A stretch of 12,587 nt of DNA from CAYYHA01 sp964471535 (lineage in GTDB: Bacteria > Myxococcota > Myxococcia > SLRQ01). The stretch lies in the NCBI GenBank assembly GCA_964471535.1, contig CAYYHA010000107.1:1-12587 (forward strand), written 5' to 3'. This document shows, piece after piece, positions 1 through 6,806 of this stretch (position 1 is the first letter of the stretch; the number at the start of each line of letters is the position of its first letter). Position numbers and translations under genes: made by a program. Below the pieces are notes generated by a model. That model worked only from the letters and a program-made list of their open reading frames with translations, made no database searches and had not been told where the DNA came from.

Positions 1-20
1 GAGCGCGAACGAAAAACGCG

Positions 21-935
21 TCAATGGGGGGCACGCATCCATTGAACGAGGGACTCCAGCTGAGCGTGCATCTCGGCCGGTGGCAGGAAAACAGGAGCAC
101 CGTGCCCTGGCAGCACCCAGCTGAAGCGGTAGCGAAGCAGGCGCTCCATGGACTGGATTTGGGCCTGCCAGTCGTACCAGCAGGCGCGGCGGAAGGCGAC
201 GAGGCGGCGCTCACGGAGGCTCCACGCCAGGTGGTCGCCGGTGAAGAGCACACGCTCGTCCGCCAGAAGGCACATGGAGCCTCGGGTGTGCCCGGGCACG
301 GGGATCGCGAGGAGGTCGGGCTCGAGGGCCACCGGCGCATCGCCTGTGAGCAGGTGTTCCACGTCCTTCGTCTCGCTCGTCAGGTCGTCTCGGTGCAGCA
401 CGCGCTCGCAGGCGAAGCGCCGCGCCCAGCGGCGATGGTCGGCGACGTCGTCCCGGTGGGTGAGGAAGAGGTAGCGCACGCCGCCGAGCACTTCGATGTT
501 GCGAGCGAGTGGCTCGCTGTAGCGGGGCGAGTCGACGAGCACGTTCCCGCGCTCTCGGACGAGGAGCCAGCTCGCCGCGCCGAAGCTGGCCTCGGCGTGG
601 TACCCGCAGTGGTAGAGGCCGTCGTCGATGGGACGCGGAAAGCCCCGCGCTGCCTGGGCGACGGGATGGGCCCCCTCGGTCCCGATGGAGCCGGTGGGAC
701 AGGAGATCAGCGCTGCGAGCGCATCGTCGAGGACGTCCGCCTCCGACGGCTGCCTGTGGACGTAGGCACTGCCCTCGGTCGCGTCGAAGACCGCCGGCGC
801 GATCCAGCGGCAGGCGCCGCAGTCGATGCAGGTGGAGTCGACGTAGAAGTCGCCGGGCACGTTGGCCGGCAGGCGCCGAGATGGGGAGGCCACTTCGAGA
901 GTGTGCCCCCGCGGGCGCCACCAAGGCCAGGCCAT
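21..935 (-). CDS. Ferredoxin-like domain fused to MBL-fold metallo-hydrolase
   Basis: A 304-residue two-domain protein. The N-terminal part carries Cys36, Cys39 and Cys42 (TCIDCGAC) and a distant Cys79 in an SCP motif, which fits a single Fe-S cluster ferredoxin domain. The rest is a metallo-beta-lactamase fold: THRDDVADH at 159-167 in place of the usual THxHxDH, then PGHT at 214-217, TGDH at 232-235 and PGHG at 276-279. This points to a cytosolic metal-dependent hydrolase or oxidoreductase with an electron-transfer module; the substrate is unknown. The ATG at 935 is preferred because the in-frame ATG at 1019 would leave only 8 bp before the divergent lipoprotein gene and adds an unconvincing N-terminus. 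Neither start has a strong ribosome binding site; 1019 is preceded by a weak GGA. A GTG at 893 is also possible. From memory, similar fusions occur in cyanobacteria and plants. Family assignment is firm, function is not. Confidence 0.85.
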   Translation of the reverse strand: MAWPWWRPRGHTLEVASPSRRLPANVPGDFYVDSTCIDCGACRWIAPAVFDATEGSAYVHRQPSEADVLDDALAALISCPTGSIGTEGAHPVAQAARGFPRPIDDGLYHCGYHAEASFGAASWLLVRERGNVLVDSPRYSEPLARNIEVLGGVRYLFLTHRDDVADHRRWARRFACERVLHRDDLTSETKDVEHLLTGDAPVALEPDLLAIPVPGHTRGSMCLLADERVLFTGDHLAWSLRERRLVAFRRACWYDWQAQIQSMERLLRYRFSWVLPGHGAPVFLPPAEMHAQLESLVQWMRAPH

Positions 936-979
936 AGGTGTGTCAAGAGGGCGCGTGTGCCAGGCGCCGCACCGGAGCG

Positions 980-991
980 TGATCGCGATCA
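980..991. promoter_or_regulatory. Perfect 12-bp palindrome in divergent intergenic region
   Basis: TGATCGCGATCA is its own reverse complement. It lies between the divergent hydrolase and lipoprotein starts, 36 bp before the lipoprotein ATG, where an operator for a dimeric regulator could sit. No regulator gene is adjacent, and a 12-bp palindrome can arise by chance in GC-rich DNA, so the operator role is inference. Confidence 0.25.
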
Positions 992-1027
992 GCACTGCCC
1001 GTGTGGGATCGTGATACATCTTTTTCC

Positions 1028-3508
1028 ATGCATGCCACGACGCGCCACGGGAGCCCGGGCGCCGCGCTGGGGCTCGTTGCGGCGGTTCTGCTCATCGGAC
1101 CGGGCTGTGCTCGGGACTTCGATCTGCCCGGGGCGTCCTCCTCCCAGCCGAGGCTCACCCACGTCGAGCCGGCCGCCGGCTACGCGGGGCAGACCCTGCG
1201 CGTGGAGGGCACGGGAATCGCTCCCGAGGTCGACCCGTGGCTGCTGTTCGTCGGTGGGAAGTCACGCATCACCTTCGATGCGGAGGGCCGCGCGGAGGCG
1301 CTCGTGCCCCCCGACATCCAGGACGGCCCCCTCGGGGTCATGACCCGCGAAGGCGTCGGCCCGCCCTTCTTCTTCGACGAGGCAGGGGAACAGGGCTTCG
1401 ACTACCTGGGTTTCGGTACGCTGCGACGGGGCATCCTCGCACGACGGGCAGCCTCCTCCCTGAAGCCGCGGCGTCTCGTGGCAACCCCCTCCGCGCTCTA
1501 CTTGCATTCGGAGGTGGCAGGCGGCGTGCTCTGGGCACCGCTGGAGGGCCGAGCCCCCGGGTACGACTTTGGACTGCCCTGTGGGGGCGGCGCGACGGTC
1601 GCGGCAGCCGATGGGGAGGTCTACATCGTCCGCCCGGAGGCCCTCACCCACGCCGGAAGCTGCGACGCAGGAGATCCGGCGCCGGCTGGTTACGTGATGG
1701 TGGATGCGGCGGCGGTGGGCCCGGACCTCCTCGTACTCGCAAAGGAAGACGACACCCGAGGGCGTGGGGAAGACTCCATGACCTCCTATGCGTTCTTCTC
1801 CTTCGACCCGGACTTGGGCACATTCCAGCCGCGCTCGGGATCGATCCTGGGGTCTCGCGTCGAGGAATTCATGGCACTCGAAGCAGCGGGGCGCTTGTAC
1901 GCTCTAGCCCGCATCGCCAGCGACGACCTCAAGGATGAAGCGACCTGCGCCGTGCAGCTTTCGAGCTGGGAGGATCCCGGCGACCCGCCGGTGTCGGAGT
2001 GCATCTCCCCTTCAGACTGCGACCCACGCGACGGGGGGCCCTGCCCACCGCCCCCCGATATGGTGACGACTGTCACCTTGGCGCGGGATCCGCGGGCCGG
2101 CGGCGAGGTCTTCGTGATCCTGGGCACCACCGAGGGGACCCTCCACGCCATCCCCGCAGGAAACCACTCGGCGATGCGCTCGACGGCGACCGGCGTCGAC
2201 ACGCCCATCGGTAGCCTCCAAGTGCTTGAGGACGCGGGAGGCAGCGCCTTGCAGGTCGTGGCAACCCTACCCGATCAGGGCCTGGTCGTCGGGATGGACT
2301 TCGATCCCGACGCGATGCCCGGCTGGAGCTTCCGGTGGTCGCAGGTATCGGGAACGCAGCCCACGCTGCTGTCGAACCCCGTGGCATCGGGCTTGGGGAC
2401 AAGCCTCTGGGTGGCCGACGCGCACACGCGGCTCGTGACAGAGATCCTCCCCAGCGAGGGTGGGCGGACCCGGCGGGTCGCTGCCCTGTCGGTGCGTCTG
2501 GGGACCGACACGCTCCTCCTGCCCACCGCCATGGCCACCGTGCGGTCGCAAGGCCAGCTCTGGGTGGCCACCGTGGAGCAGACCTACGGCGGGATTGCCT
2601 TTTTCGACCCACGAGACCCCCAGGTGAGCCAAACCTGGGTCGATACCTCGTCACCCGGGGAGGAGCTGGCCGCTCTCTGGTCTCACCCCACTCTGGAGAA
2701 CGCCCTCTACGCCCTGCGCTCCGATGGCCTCTGGCTGGGGCACTTCGAGATCGATCCCTATGACGTCGCCCTGGTGAGCGCGGAGGTGGTCTCTCCCCCA
2801 CCCGAGGGGCCCGCAAGTGATCCCGAACCCATCGCTGCGGTGATCGACGAGAGCGGGTGGGTCGCCGTTGCCTGGGCGCCCACCCCAGACTCGCTGCGGC
2901 TCGTTCGACGCGAGGGGCCGAGCCCTATCGACCTCTCCCTCCCGCAAAGACCGCCAGAGCAAACGTCGTCGAAAAAGCGGCACCCGATCGACGACCTCGT
3001 CCTCGTTGCCGGAGACAGGTCGCATCTGGTGGTCGTGCTTGCGCCGGAGAAGGCGTCGGAGATGGACGTCGCCATCGTTCCTGCAGGCGCCGACTCGGCT
3101 GCCTTCACCACGGTGGCTTGCCCGGAAGGTGCGACCTGCGGCGCTGTGGCAGGTGGAGCCTTCGTGGACGGCCGTCTCTATCTCGCGTTTGGAATGGACG
3201 ATGACGAGGATCCGTGGTCGGGCCTGCTCATGGCCGTCGACCTCGACACGGGGGCACGGGAGGTCTGGCGCGCCAATCTTCCGCGGGAAACCTACCTCGC
3301 CGGAAGCACCCCCGGTGGCCAGCACCTGGTGTGGACCGACACACGATGGGTCGGCCTGCTGGAGCGTCCGAGGACGTCCGACGGCCTGGCCCGTCTCTCC
3401 TTCGGCGTGGACCTCGGTGACCTCGTGACCGGGATCACCTTCCATCCGAGCGGCGAGCGGGCCTACCTGTCGCTGCGCGGGCAGCACGGCTTCGCGGTCA
3501 TCGAGTAG
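1028..3508 (+). CDS. Large putative lipoprotein with IPT/TIG-like domain, function unknown
   Basis: An 826-residue protein. Residues 1-27 form a signal peptide (hydrophobic core about 12-24) ending in GPGC, so Cys27 is the likely lipidated residue, though the lipobox is imperfect. Residues about 42-115 resemble an IPT/TIG immunoglobulin-like domain (HVEPAAGYAGQTLRVEGTGI, later a VPP turn and a DGPLGVM strand). The remaining ~700 residues have repeated short strand-turn segments such as GEVYIV, GRLYLAF and GERAYLSL, suggesting a beta-propeller. Cysteines cluster at 325, 331 and 339, with another pair at 698 and 704, consistent with disulphides outside the cytoplasm. ATG at 1028 is chosen because it begins directly at a signal peptide; an in-frame GTG at 1001 adds nine residues. 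No Shine-Dalgarno sequence precedes either start. It is monocistronic, convergent with the next gene. It may be an outer-membrane or surface lipoprotein; no function is recognised. Confidence 0.85.
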   Translation: MHATTRHGSPGAALGLVAAVLLIGPGCARDFDLPGASSSQPRLTHVEPAAGYAGQTLRVEGTGIAPEVDPWLLFVGGKSRITFDAEGRAEALVPPDIQDGPLGVMTREGVGPPFFFDEAGEQGFDYLGFGTLRRGILARRAASSLKPRRLVATPSALYLHSEVAGGVLWAPLEGRAPGYDFGLPCGGGATVAAADGEVYIVRPEALTHAGSCDAGDPAPAGYVMVDAAAVGPDLLVLAKEDDTRGRGEDSMTSYAFFSFDPDLGTFQPRSGSILGSRVEEFMALEAAGRLYALARIASDDLKDEATCAVQLSSWEDPGDPPVSECISPSDCDPRDGGPCPPPPDMVTTVTLARDPRAGGEVFVILGTTEGTLHAIPAGNHSAMRSTATGVDTPIGSLQVLEDAGGSALQVVATLPDQGLVVGMDFDPDAMPGWSFRWSQVSGTQPTLLSNPVASGLGTSLWVADAHTRLVTEILPSEGGRTRRVAALSVRLGTDTLLLPTAMATVRSQGQLWVATVEQTYGGIAFFDPRDPQVSQTWVDTSSPGEELAALWSHPTLENALYALRSDGLWLGHFEIDPYDVALVSAEVVSPPPEGPASDPEPIAAVIDESGWVAVAWAPTPDSLRLVRREGPSPIDLSLPQRPPEQTSSKKRHPIDDLVLVAGDRSHLVVVLAPEKASEMDVAIVPAGADSAAFTTVACPEGATCGAVAGGAFVDGRLYLAFGMDDDEDPWSGLLMAVDLDTGAREVWRANLPRETYLAGSTPGGQHLVWTDTRWVGLLERPRTSDGLARLSFGVDLGDLVTGITFHPSGERAYLSLRGQHGFAVIE

Positions 3509-3566
3509 CGCCGTCCTCTGCCTCCGCTGGGGAGACGCCCGGCGCGGCGGTGCTGGACGCAGGCGA

Positions 3567-4544
3567 TCAATCGCCGCCGATCCGCCGGGCGCGGACCATC
3601 GCCTCGAGCTGCGCCCCGATGGCAGCTGCCAGATCGTGGTACTCGAAGCCGAGCTCGCGGGCGGCCCGATGGCCGTCCTCTCCCGGATCGTGGGTCAAGG
3701 CGGCCAGCCGCTCGGGTCCGGCGATGGGATCGCGGCGCCGCAGGCGCGAGAGCAGCGCCGCATCGAAGGAGGCGGCCAAACGCGCGGCGCGGGCGCCCAC
3801 CGGCCGGAGCACGACCGGCCAGCCGGTCGCCAGCCCCACCAGGTCGGCGAGCTGCCGCCAGCCCATCCGGCCCCCCATCAGGAGGTACTTTCCCCCGGGC
3901 ACGCCGCCGCGGAGGGCCCGGTGGTGCGCCTCGACCACGTCCTCGGCGGCCACCAGGGGCAAAGTGGTGCCCTCGGGGTAGACGGGCACGCGGCCGGCAG
4001 CCAGGTCCTCGACCAGGCGGGTGAAGGGACCCCGCTCGAGTCCCACGACGAGCGCGGGGCACAGCACCAGCACCTCGAGACGCTCGGTACCGAGGCCCGC
4101 GGCACCCACCCGGAAGACCTCCGCCTCGGCGAGGCGGCGAGCGAGGGCGTAGTCCCCCTCGGCCGAGAGGCGGGGCTCGCCCACGGCGAGGTGGCTGCTC
4201 GTGTAGACGAGGCGCCGCGCCCCTGCCGCACGGGCCGACTCGGCGACCACCCGGGCGCCGGTGACGACGACGCGGCGCATCTCTTCGACCTCCCCCGCGT
4301 CCACGCGGAAGTCGGCGCGGCGCCAGCCGGCGAGGTGGTAGACCACCTCGCAGCCCTCGGCCGCCGCCTCCACGGTGTCCCGAGCGGTCACCGCGCCCTC
4401 GACCACGCGGGCGCTCGCCCCCGGCGGGAGGTCGAGGCGGTCGGCGCGACGGGTGTGCAGCGTCAGCTCGTGCCCCGCCTCGAGGAGGCGGCGCACGAGA
4501 CGCCGGCCGATCTCACCCGTGGGCCCCACCACCAGGATCCGCAT
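3567..4544 (-). CDS. NAD-dependent epimerase/dehydratase-like protein (extended SDR)
   Basis: A 325-residue extended short-chain dehydrogenase/reductase. The Rossmann dinucleotide motif GPTGEIG is at residues 7-13, an HLAG segment at 70-73, and the catalytic-serine region YTSSHLAVGEP at 114-124. The usual YxxxK dyad reads Y132-A-L-A-R136, so the catalytic lysine is replaced by arginine; the codon at 4139-4137 is CGC. Downstream PLVAAEDVVEAHHRAL matches the C-terminal region of dihydroflavonol-reductase and HpnA-like SDRs. It probably acts, or once acted, in the cytoplasm on a nucleotide sugar, sterol or other small alcohol or ketone; the substrate cannot be read from sequence. The start has a good AGAGG ribosome binding site 6 bp upstream. 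It diverges from the acyltransferase gene, which hints at but does not prove a role in lipid or glycan metabolism. A small hairpin (GGCGA-TCAA-TCGCC, 3562-3575) overlaps its stop codon. Confidence 0.85.
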   Translation of the reverse strand: MRILVVGPTGEIGRRLVRRLLEAGHELTLHTRRADRLDLPPGASARVVEGAVTARDTVEAAAEGCEVVYHLAGWRRADFRVDAGEVEEMRRVVVTGARVVAESARAAGARRLVYTSSHLAVGEPRLSAEGDYALARRLAEAEVFRVGAAGLGTERLEVLVLCPALVVGLERGPFTRLVEDLAAGRVPVYPEGTTLPLVAAEDVVEAHHRALRGGVPGGKYLLMGGRMGWRQLADLVGLATGWPVVLRPVGARAARLAASFDAALLSRLRRRDPIAGPERLAALTHDPGEDGHRAARELGFEYHDLAAAIGAQLEAMVRARRIGGD

Positions 4545-4563
4545 GGTGCGCCTCTAGCATCCG

Positions 4564-4575
4564 CGGCGCGCGCCG
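4564..4575. repeat. 12-bp GC palindrome between divergent SDR and acyltransferase genes
   Basis: CGGCGCGCGCCG is a perfect palindrome in the 73-bp divergent gap. The local GC is so high that chance is a likely explanation; a regulatory role is only possible. Confidence 0.15.
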
Positions 4576-4617
4576 GCCAACTTGCGTGTCGCCGGGGCCC
4601 CGCGCTTAAGTTCCGCC

Positions 4618-5526
4618 GTGTCCGCCCCGCCCCTCCGCAAACGGCTCAAGCGCTGGCTGCGCGCGAAGCTGCTCTCCGCGCTGCTGCAGGTGCTGCGGTG
4701 GCTTCCGCTGGGGTGGGCGCGCGCCCTCGGCCGGGCCGCCGGCGGGCTCGCCTACCACCTGGCGCGCGGCACGCGGCGGCTGGGGGAGCGGCATCTGTCC
4801 GTGGCCTTTCCCGAGGCGGACGCGGCCTTCGTGCGCCGGACCCTCCGGGCGTGTTTCCGGGGCCTCGGGGAGAACCTGATGGAGAACGTGGTGGCCCACC
4901 GGCTCGACGGCCGCCTGGCGGAGTACGTGGCCATCGAGGGCGAGGCCTGTCTGGAAGCGGCGCTGGCCGAGGGGCGGGGGGTCATCGTGGTCACCGCCCA
5001 CCTGGGCAACTGGGAGCTGGCGGCCCGGGCCCTCGTGGCCCGTGGGCGGGAGGTGGTGGCGATTGCCCGGCGCTTCCACGACCCGGGGCTCGGGCGCCTG
5101 GTGGAGCGACACCGCGCCGAAGGCGGCGTGAAGACGCTGCTGCGGGGGGAGCGGTCGACGCCCTTTCGCATGGTGCGGCACCTGAAGCGGGGCGGGGCGC
5201 TGTTCATGCTGGTGGACCAGGACACCGACGTGCCCAGCCTCTTCGCCCCCTTCTTCGGCCGCCTGGCGAAGACGCCGCGGGCGCCGGCGGACCTGTCGCT
5301 GCGCCTCGGCGCCCCGGTGGTGGCCGGGTTCATCGAGCGGCGAGAGGGGGGCCACCGGCTGCGCTTCGAGCGCATCGAGGCCCCGCGGAGCGGCGATGCG
5401 GAGCGGGACGCGGTGAAGCTGACCGAGGCGATCAACCGGGCCATCGAGGCGGAGATCCGCCGCCGCCCCGCCGACTGGGTCTGGTTCCACCGCAGGTGGC
5501 GCACCCCCCCGCCGCCGGGTGCCTAG
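4618..5526 (+). CDS. LpxL/HtrB-family lysophospholipid acyltransferase
   Basis: A 302-residue inner-membrane-associated acyltransferase of the lipid A biosynthesis (LpxL/LpxM/HtrB) family, which transfers an acyl chain from acyl-ACP to a lipid A precursor. Evidence: the HX4E catalytic motif H128-LGNW-E133 within TAHLGNWEL, an N-terminal basic and hydrophobic anchor (about residues 18-38), GENLMEN at 84-90, VDQD at 199-202, and the C-terminal WVWFHRRW at 287-294 typical of the family. Length matches the family norm of about 300. Start is uncertain: GTG at 4618 is preferred, while an in-frame TTG at 4582 would add 12 residues and leave only 37 bp to the divergent SDR. Neither has a strong ribosome binding site. 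Codon use is extremely GC-rich. The exact acceptor (Kdo2-lipid IVA, or another lysolipid such as an ornithine or glycolipid) cannot be decided, so no gene symbol is given. Confidence 0.88.
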   Translation: MSAPPLRKRLKRWLRAKLLSALLQVLRWLPLGWARALGRAAGGLAYHLARGTRRLGERHLSVAFPEADAAFVRRTLRACFRGLGENLMENVVAHRLDGRLAEYVAIEGEACLEAALAEGRGVIVVTAHLGNWELAARALVARGREVVAIARRFHDPGLGRLVERHRAEGGVKTLLRGERSTPFRMVRHLKRGGALFMLVDQDTDVPSLFAPFFGRLAKTPRAPADLSLRLGAPVVAGFIERREGGHRLRFERIEAPRSGDAERDAVKLTEAINRAIEAEIRRRPADWVWFHRRWRTPPPPGA

Positions 5527-5648
5527 GCCGGGCCGGCGGGCCTAGCTCCGCCCGTCCTCGGGACCGGCGGACGGACGGGGCCGACGAGGCGGGGGGCCTT
5601 CACCGGGGACCCCCGCGATGCGGGTGTCGGGTGCCAAGTGCCAGGTGG

Positions 5649-5698
5649 CAGGGGCAGGTGCTGCAGGGGCAGGTCGCACCCAGGGGCAGGTCGCACCC
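5649..5698. repeat. Short tandem repeat, 17-bp unit
   Basis: Two perfect adjacent copies of CAGGGGCAGGTCGCACC occupy 5664-5680 and 5681-5697. They are preceded by a 15-bp degenerate copy at 5649-5663 that shares the first 11 bases. There are no spacers, so this is not a CRISPR. It may be a mini-satellite or a fragment of a dispersed intergenic repeat. Confidence 0.75.
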
Positions 5699-5750
5699 GA
5701 TTGTTCCGTCCGCCCGGGCGCGCACCTCGTAGTAGCAAGGCGCATGCCAC

Positions 5751-5771
5751 AGCGCCACGGCGCTTTGCGCC
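5751..5771. other. Two overlapping, mutually exclusive stem-loops
   Basis: AGCGC-CACG-GCGCT (5751-5764, 6-bp arms with a 2-nt centre if fully paired) overlaps GGCGC-TTT-GCGCC (5759-5771). Both share the GGCGC arm, so only one can form at a time. They sit about 70-90 bp before lptC. Only three T residues follow the first hairpin, which is too few for a standard terminator. Confidence 0.35.
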
Positions 5772-5793
5772 GCCGGGGCCCACCGGGTATCCT
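5765..5793 (+). promoter_or_regulatory. Weak sigma-70-like promoter candidate for lptC operon
   Basis: TTGCGC (5765-5770) and TATCCT (5788-5793) are separated by 17 bp and lie about 50 bp upstream of lptC. Matches to consensus are only 3/6 and 4/6, so this is a position-supported guess. Confidence 0.2.
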
Positions 5794-5841
5794 CTGGAGC
5801 CCCTCCTTCGTTTCAACCCCTCTTCCTGTGCTTAGACGGTG

Positions 5842-6351
5842 ATGGTGCGCGGTGACGGCTTTCGAAGGGACGGGCAGCCTCCCGGGCGCGCCGGCCGCGG
5901 CCGCGCCCCGGCCACGCTGCTTGCCGCCCTGCTCCTAGCCGCGCTATCGGCCGCCTGCCCGGAGGCGCCGGCACAGGAGCCGCCCCCGAGCGAGGTCCGC
6001 CTCGAAGCGGTCACCGCCGCCCGGCACACCGAAGCGCGGCTGGCCGCCCGGGCGCAGGCGCGCGTCCTCACCGTAGATCCTCGCGGAACCGAGGCCGTCC
6101 TGGAGGACGCCGCGCTCACCGTCCCTCGGGCAGGCCTGACTCTGCGGGCGCCCCGCCTCGTGCTCGACACCCGGACCCTGGTGGCCTCGGGGGACCGGGG
6201 CGTGCGCATCGAGGGCGAGCACTTCGAGATCCGCGGGCAGCGCTTCGTGGCGAAGCTCGGCGAGGAGACGGTGCACATCGACGGGCCGGTGCACGGGCAG
6301 GCCGTCCTGGCGACGCCCACCGGCACAGGCGCGGAGTCCGAGGCGCCATGA
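5842..6351 (+). CDS. lptC: LptC-like LPS export periplasmic protein
   Basis: A 169-residue protein at the head of the lptC-lptA-lptB set. A long basic N-terminus precedes a hydrophobic stretch (about residues 25-36) ending in LSAAC, so Cys39 could be a lipid-attachment site, or the segment could be an uncleaved membrane anchor as in classical LptC. The body shows short alternating beta-strands (LEDAALTVPRAG, LTLRAPRLVL, GVRIEGEHFEIRG) as in the LptA/LptC/OstA beta-jelly-roll fold. LptC receives LPS from LptBFG and hands it to LptA. GTG (5839), ATG (5842) and GTG (5845) are consecutive in frame; the ATG is chosen, and no ribosome binding site favours any of them. Its stop overlaps the lptA start by 4 bp (ATGA). 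The assignment rests on position plus fold pattern rather than strong motif identity. Confidence 0.7.
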   Translation: MVRGDGFRRDGQPPGRAGRGRAPATLLAALLLAALSAACPEAPAQEPPPSEVRLEAVTAARHTEARLAARAQARVLTVDPRGTEAVLEDAALTVPRAGLTLRAPRLVLDTRTLVASGDRGVRIEGEHFEIRGQRFVAKLGEETVHIDGPVHGQAVLATPTGTGAESEAP

Positions 6352-6806
6352 TCGCCTTGCTCCTCCTCGCCCTCCTGCCCGCAGCCGCTCCCGCCGGGGG
6401 CGGGACCCTGCGCCCCATCGACATCGACGCGGACACCTTGGTCCTGCAGGGAAAGCAGAGCCGCGCCGTCTTCAGCGGATCGGTGACGGTGCGCCGTGAC
6501 GACTGGACGCTCACCTGCGATCGTCTCGTTGTTATATACGACGAATCGGGACACGTGACGAATTTGGTCGCTACCGGCTCTGTGAAAGTGGTGCAGGGAA
6601 CGCGCACACTGACAGCAGAGGAAGCCCACTTCGACAACCAGCGCGAGCTACTGACGCTCAAAGGGAAGCCGACCGTCGTCGAGGGAAGCAACGTCCTCCG
6701 CGGCGAGGTGATCACCTATGATCTGCGGCGCGACGAGGTGCGAGTCGAGCAGGTCGAGGCGCAGATCGAGGTCGAGTCACTCGACCGAGACGGGGGGCAA
6801 AGATGA
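6348..6806 (+). CDS. lptA: LptA/OstA-family periplasmic LPS transport protein
   Basis: A 152-residue exported protein. A short hydrophobic signal peptide (residues 2-14, ending in AAA or APA) precedes an OstA-like repeat pattern: IDIDADTLVLQGKQSRAVFS, then GSVTVRRDDWTLTCDRLVV, GSVKVVQGTRTLTAEEAHF and a closing VITYDLRRDEV. These are typical LptA strand repeats, in which the protein oligomerises into a bridge carrying LPS across the periplasm to LptD. The start overlaps the lptC stop (ATGA) with GAGG 4 bp before it, and the stop overlaps the lptB start in the same way, which implies translational coupling. The stretch around 6526-6570 is noticeably more AT-rich than its surroundings and uses the rare-looking ATA codon. 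It is somewhat short compared with E. coli LptA, but the core is complete. Confidence 0.88.
   Translation: MIALLLLALLPAAAPAGGGTLRPIDIDADTLVLQGKQSRAVFSGSVTVRRDDWTLTCDRLVVIYDESGHVTNLVATGSVKVVQGTRTLTAEEAHFDNQRELLTLKGKPTVVEGSNVLRGEVITYDLRRDEVRVEQVEAQIEVESLDRDGGQR

Larger units (their letters stand above)
5527..5841. other. Gene-free stretch between acyltransferase and lptC
   Basis: About 315 bp with no convincing gene. It holds a weak inverted repeat just after the acyltransferase (CCCGTCC 5551-5557 with GGACGGG 5573-5579, 15-nt loop, no T-run), the tandem repeat at 5649-5698, overlapping stem-loops at 5751-5771 and a weak promoter candidate at 5765-5793. Short open frames through it have no ribosome binding site or recognisable protein. 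Confidence 0.6.

Noticed and set aside
941..946. TTGACA on the minus strand just upstream of the hydrolase start
   Set aside because: A matching -10 would fall about 17 bp into the coding sequence and no plausible hexamer is there.
24..1343. Long open frame on the plus strand opposite the hydrolase gene
   Set aside because: It is antisense to a gene with clear Cys and MBL motifs; its translation is low-complexity Arg/Ala/Gly-rich and runs into the lipoprotein gene, as expected from high GC.
2382..2396. Sigma-54-like TGGCAT-N5-TTGG
   Set aside because: It lies in the middle of the lipoprotein coding sequence with no gene start downstream; a chance match.
3509..3566. Bidirectional terminator between the convergent lipoprotein and SDR genes
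   Set aside because: Only a short GGCGA-TCAA-TCGCC hairpin overlapping the SDR stop and scattered GC pairs are visible, without T-runs on either strand.
5649..5698. CRISPR-like repeat
   Set aside because: Copies are directly adjacent with no spacers, the unit is 17 bp, and no cas gene is present.
3636..5732. 698-codon plus-strand open frame across the SDR and acyltransferase
   Set aside because: It covers two genes with intact family motifs in other frames and is compositionally biased; an artefact of GC-rich codon use.
5618..5842. Small open frames through the 5527-5841 gap
   Set aside because: They run through the tandem repeat, lack a ribosome binding site and show no recognisable protein.
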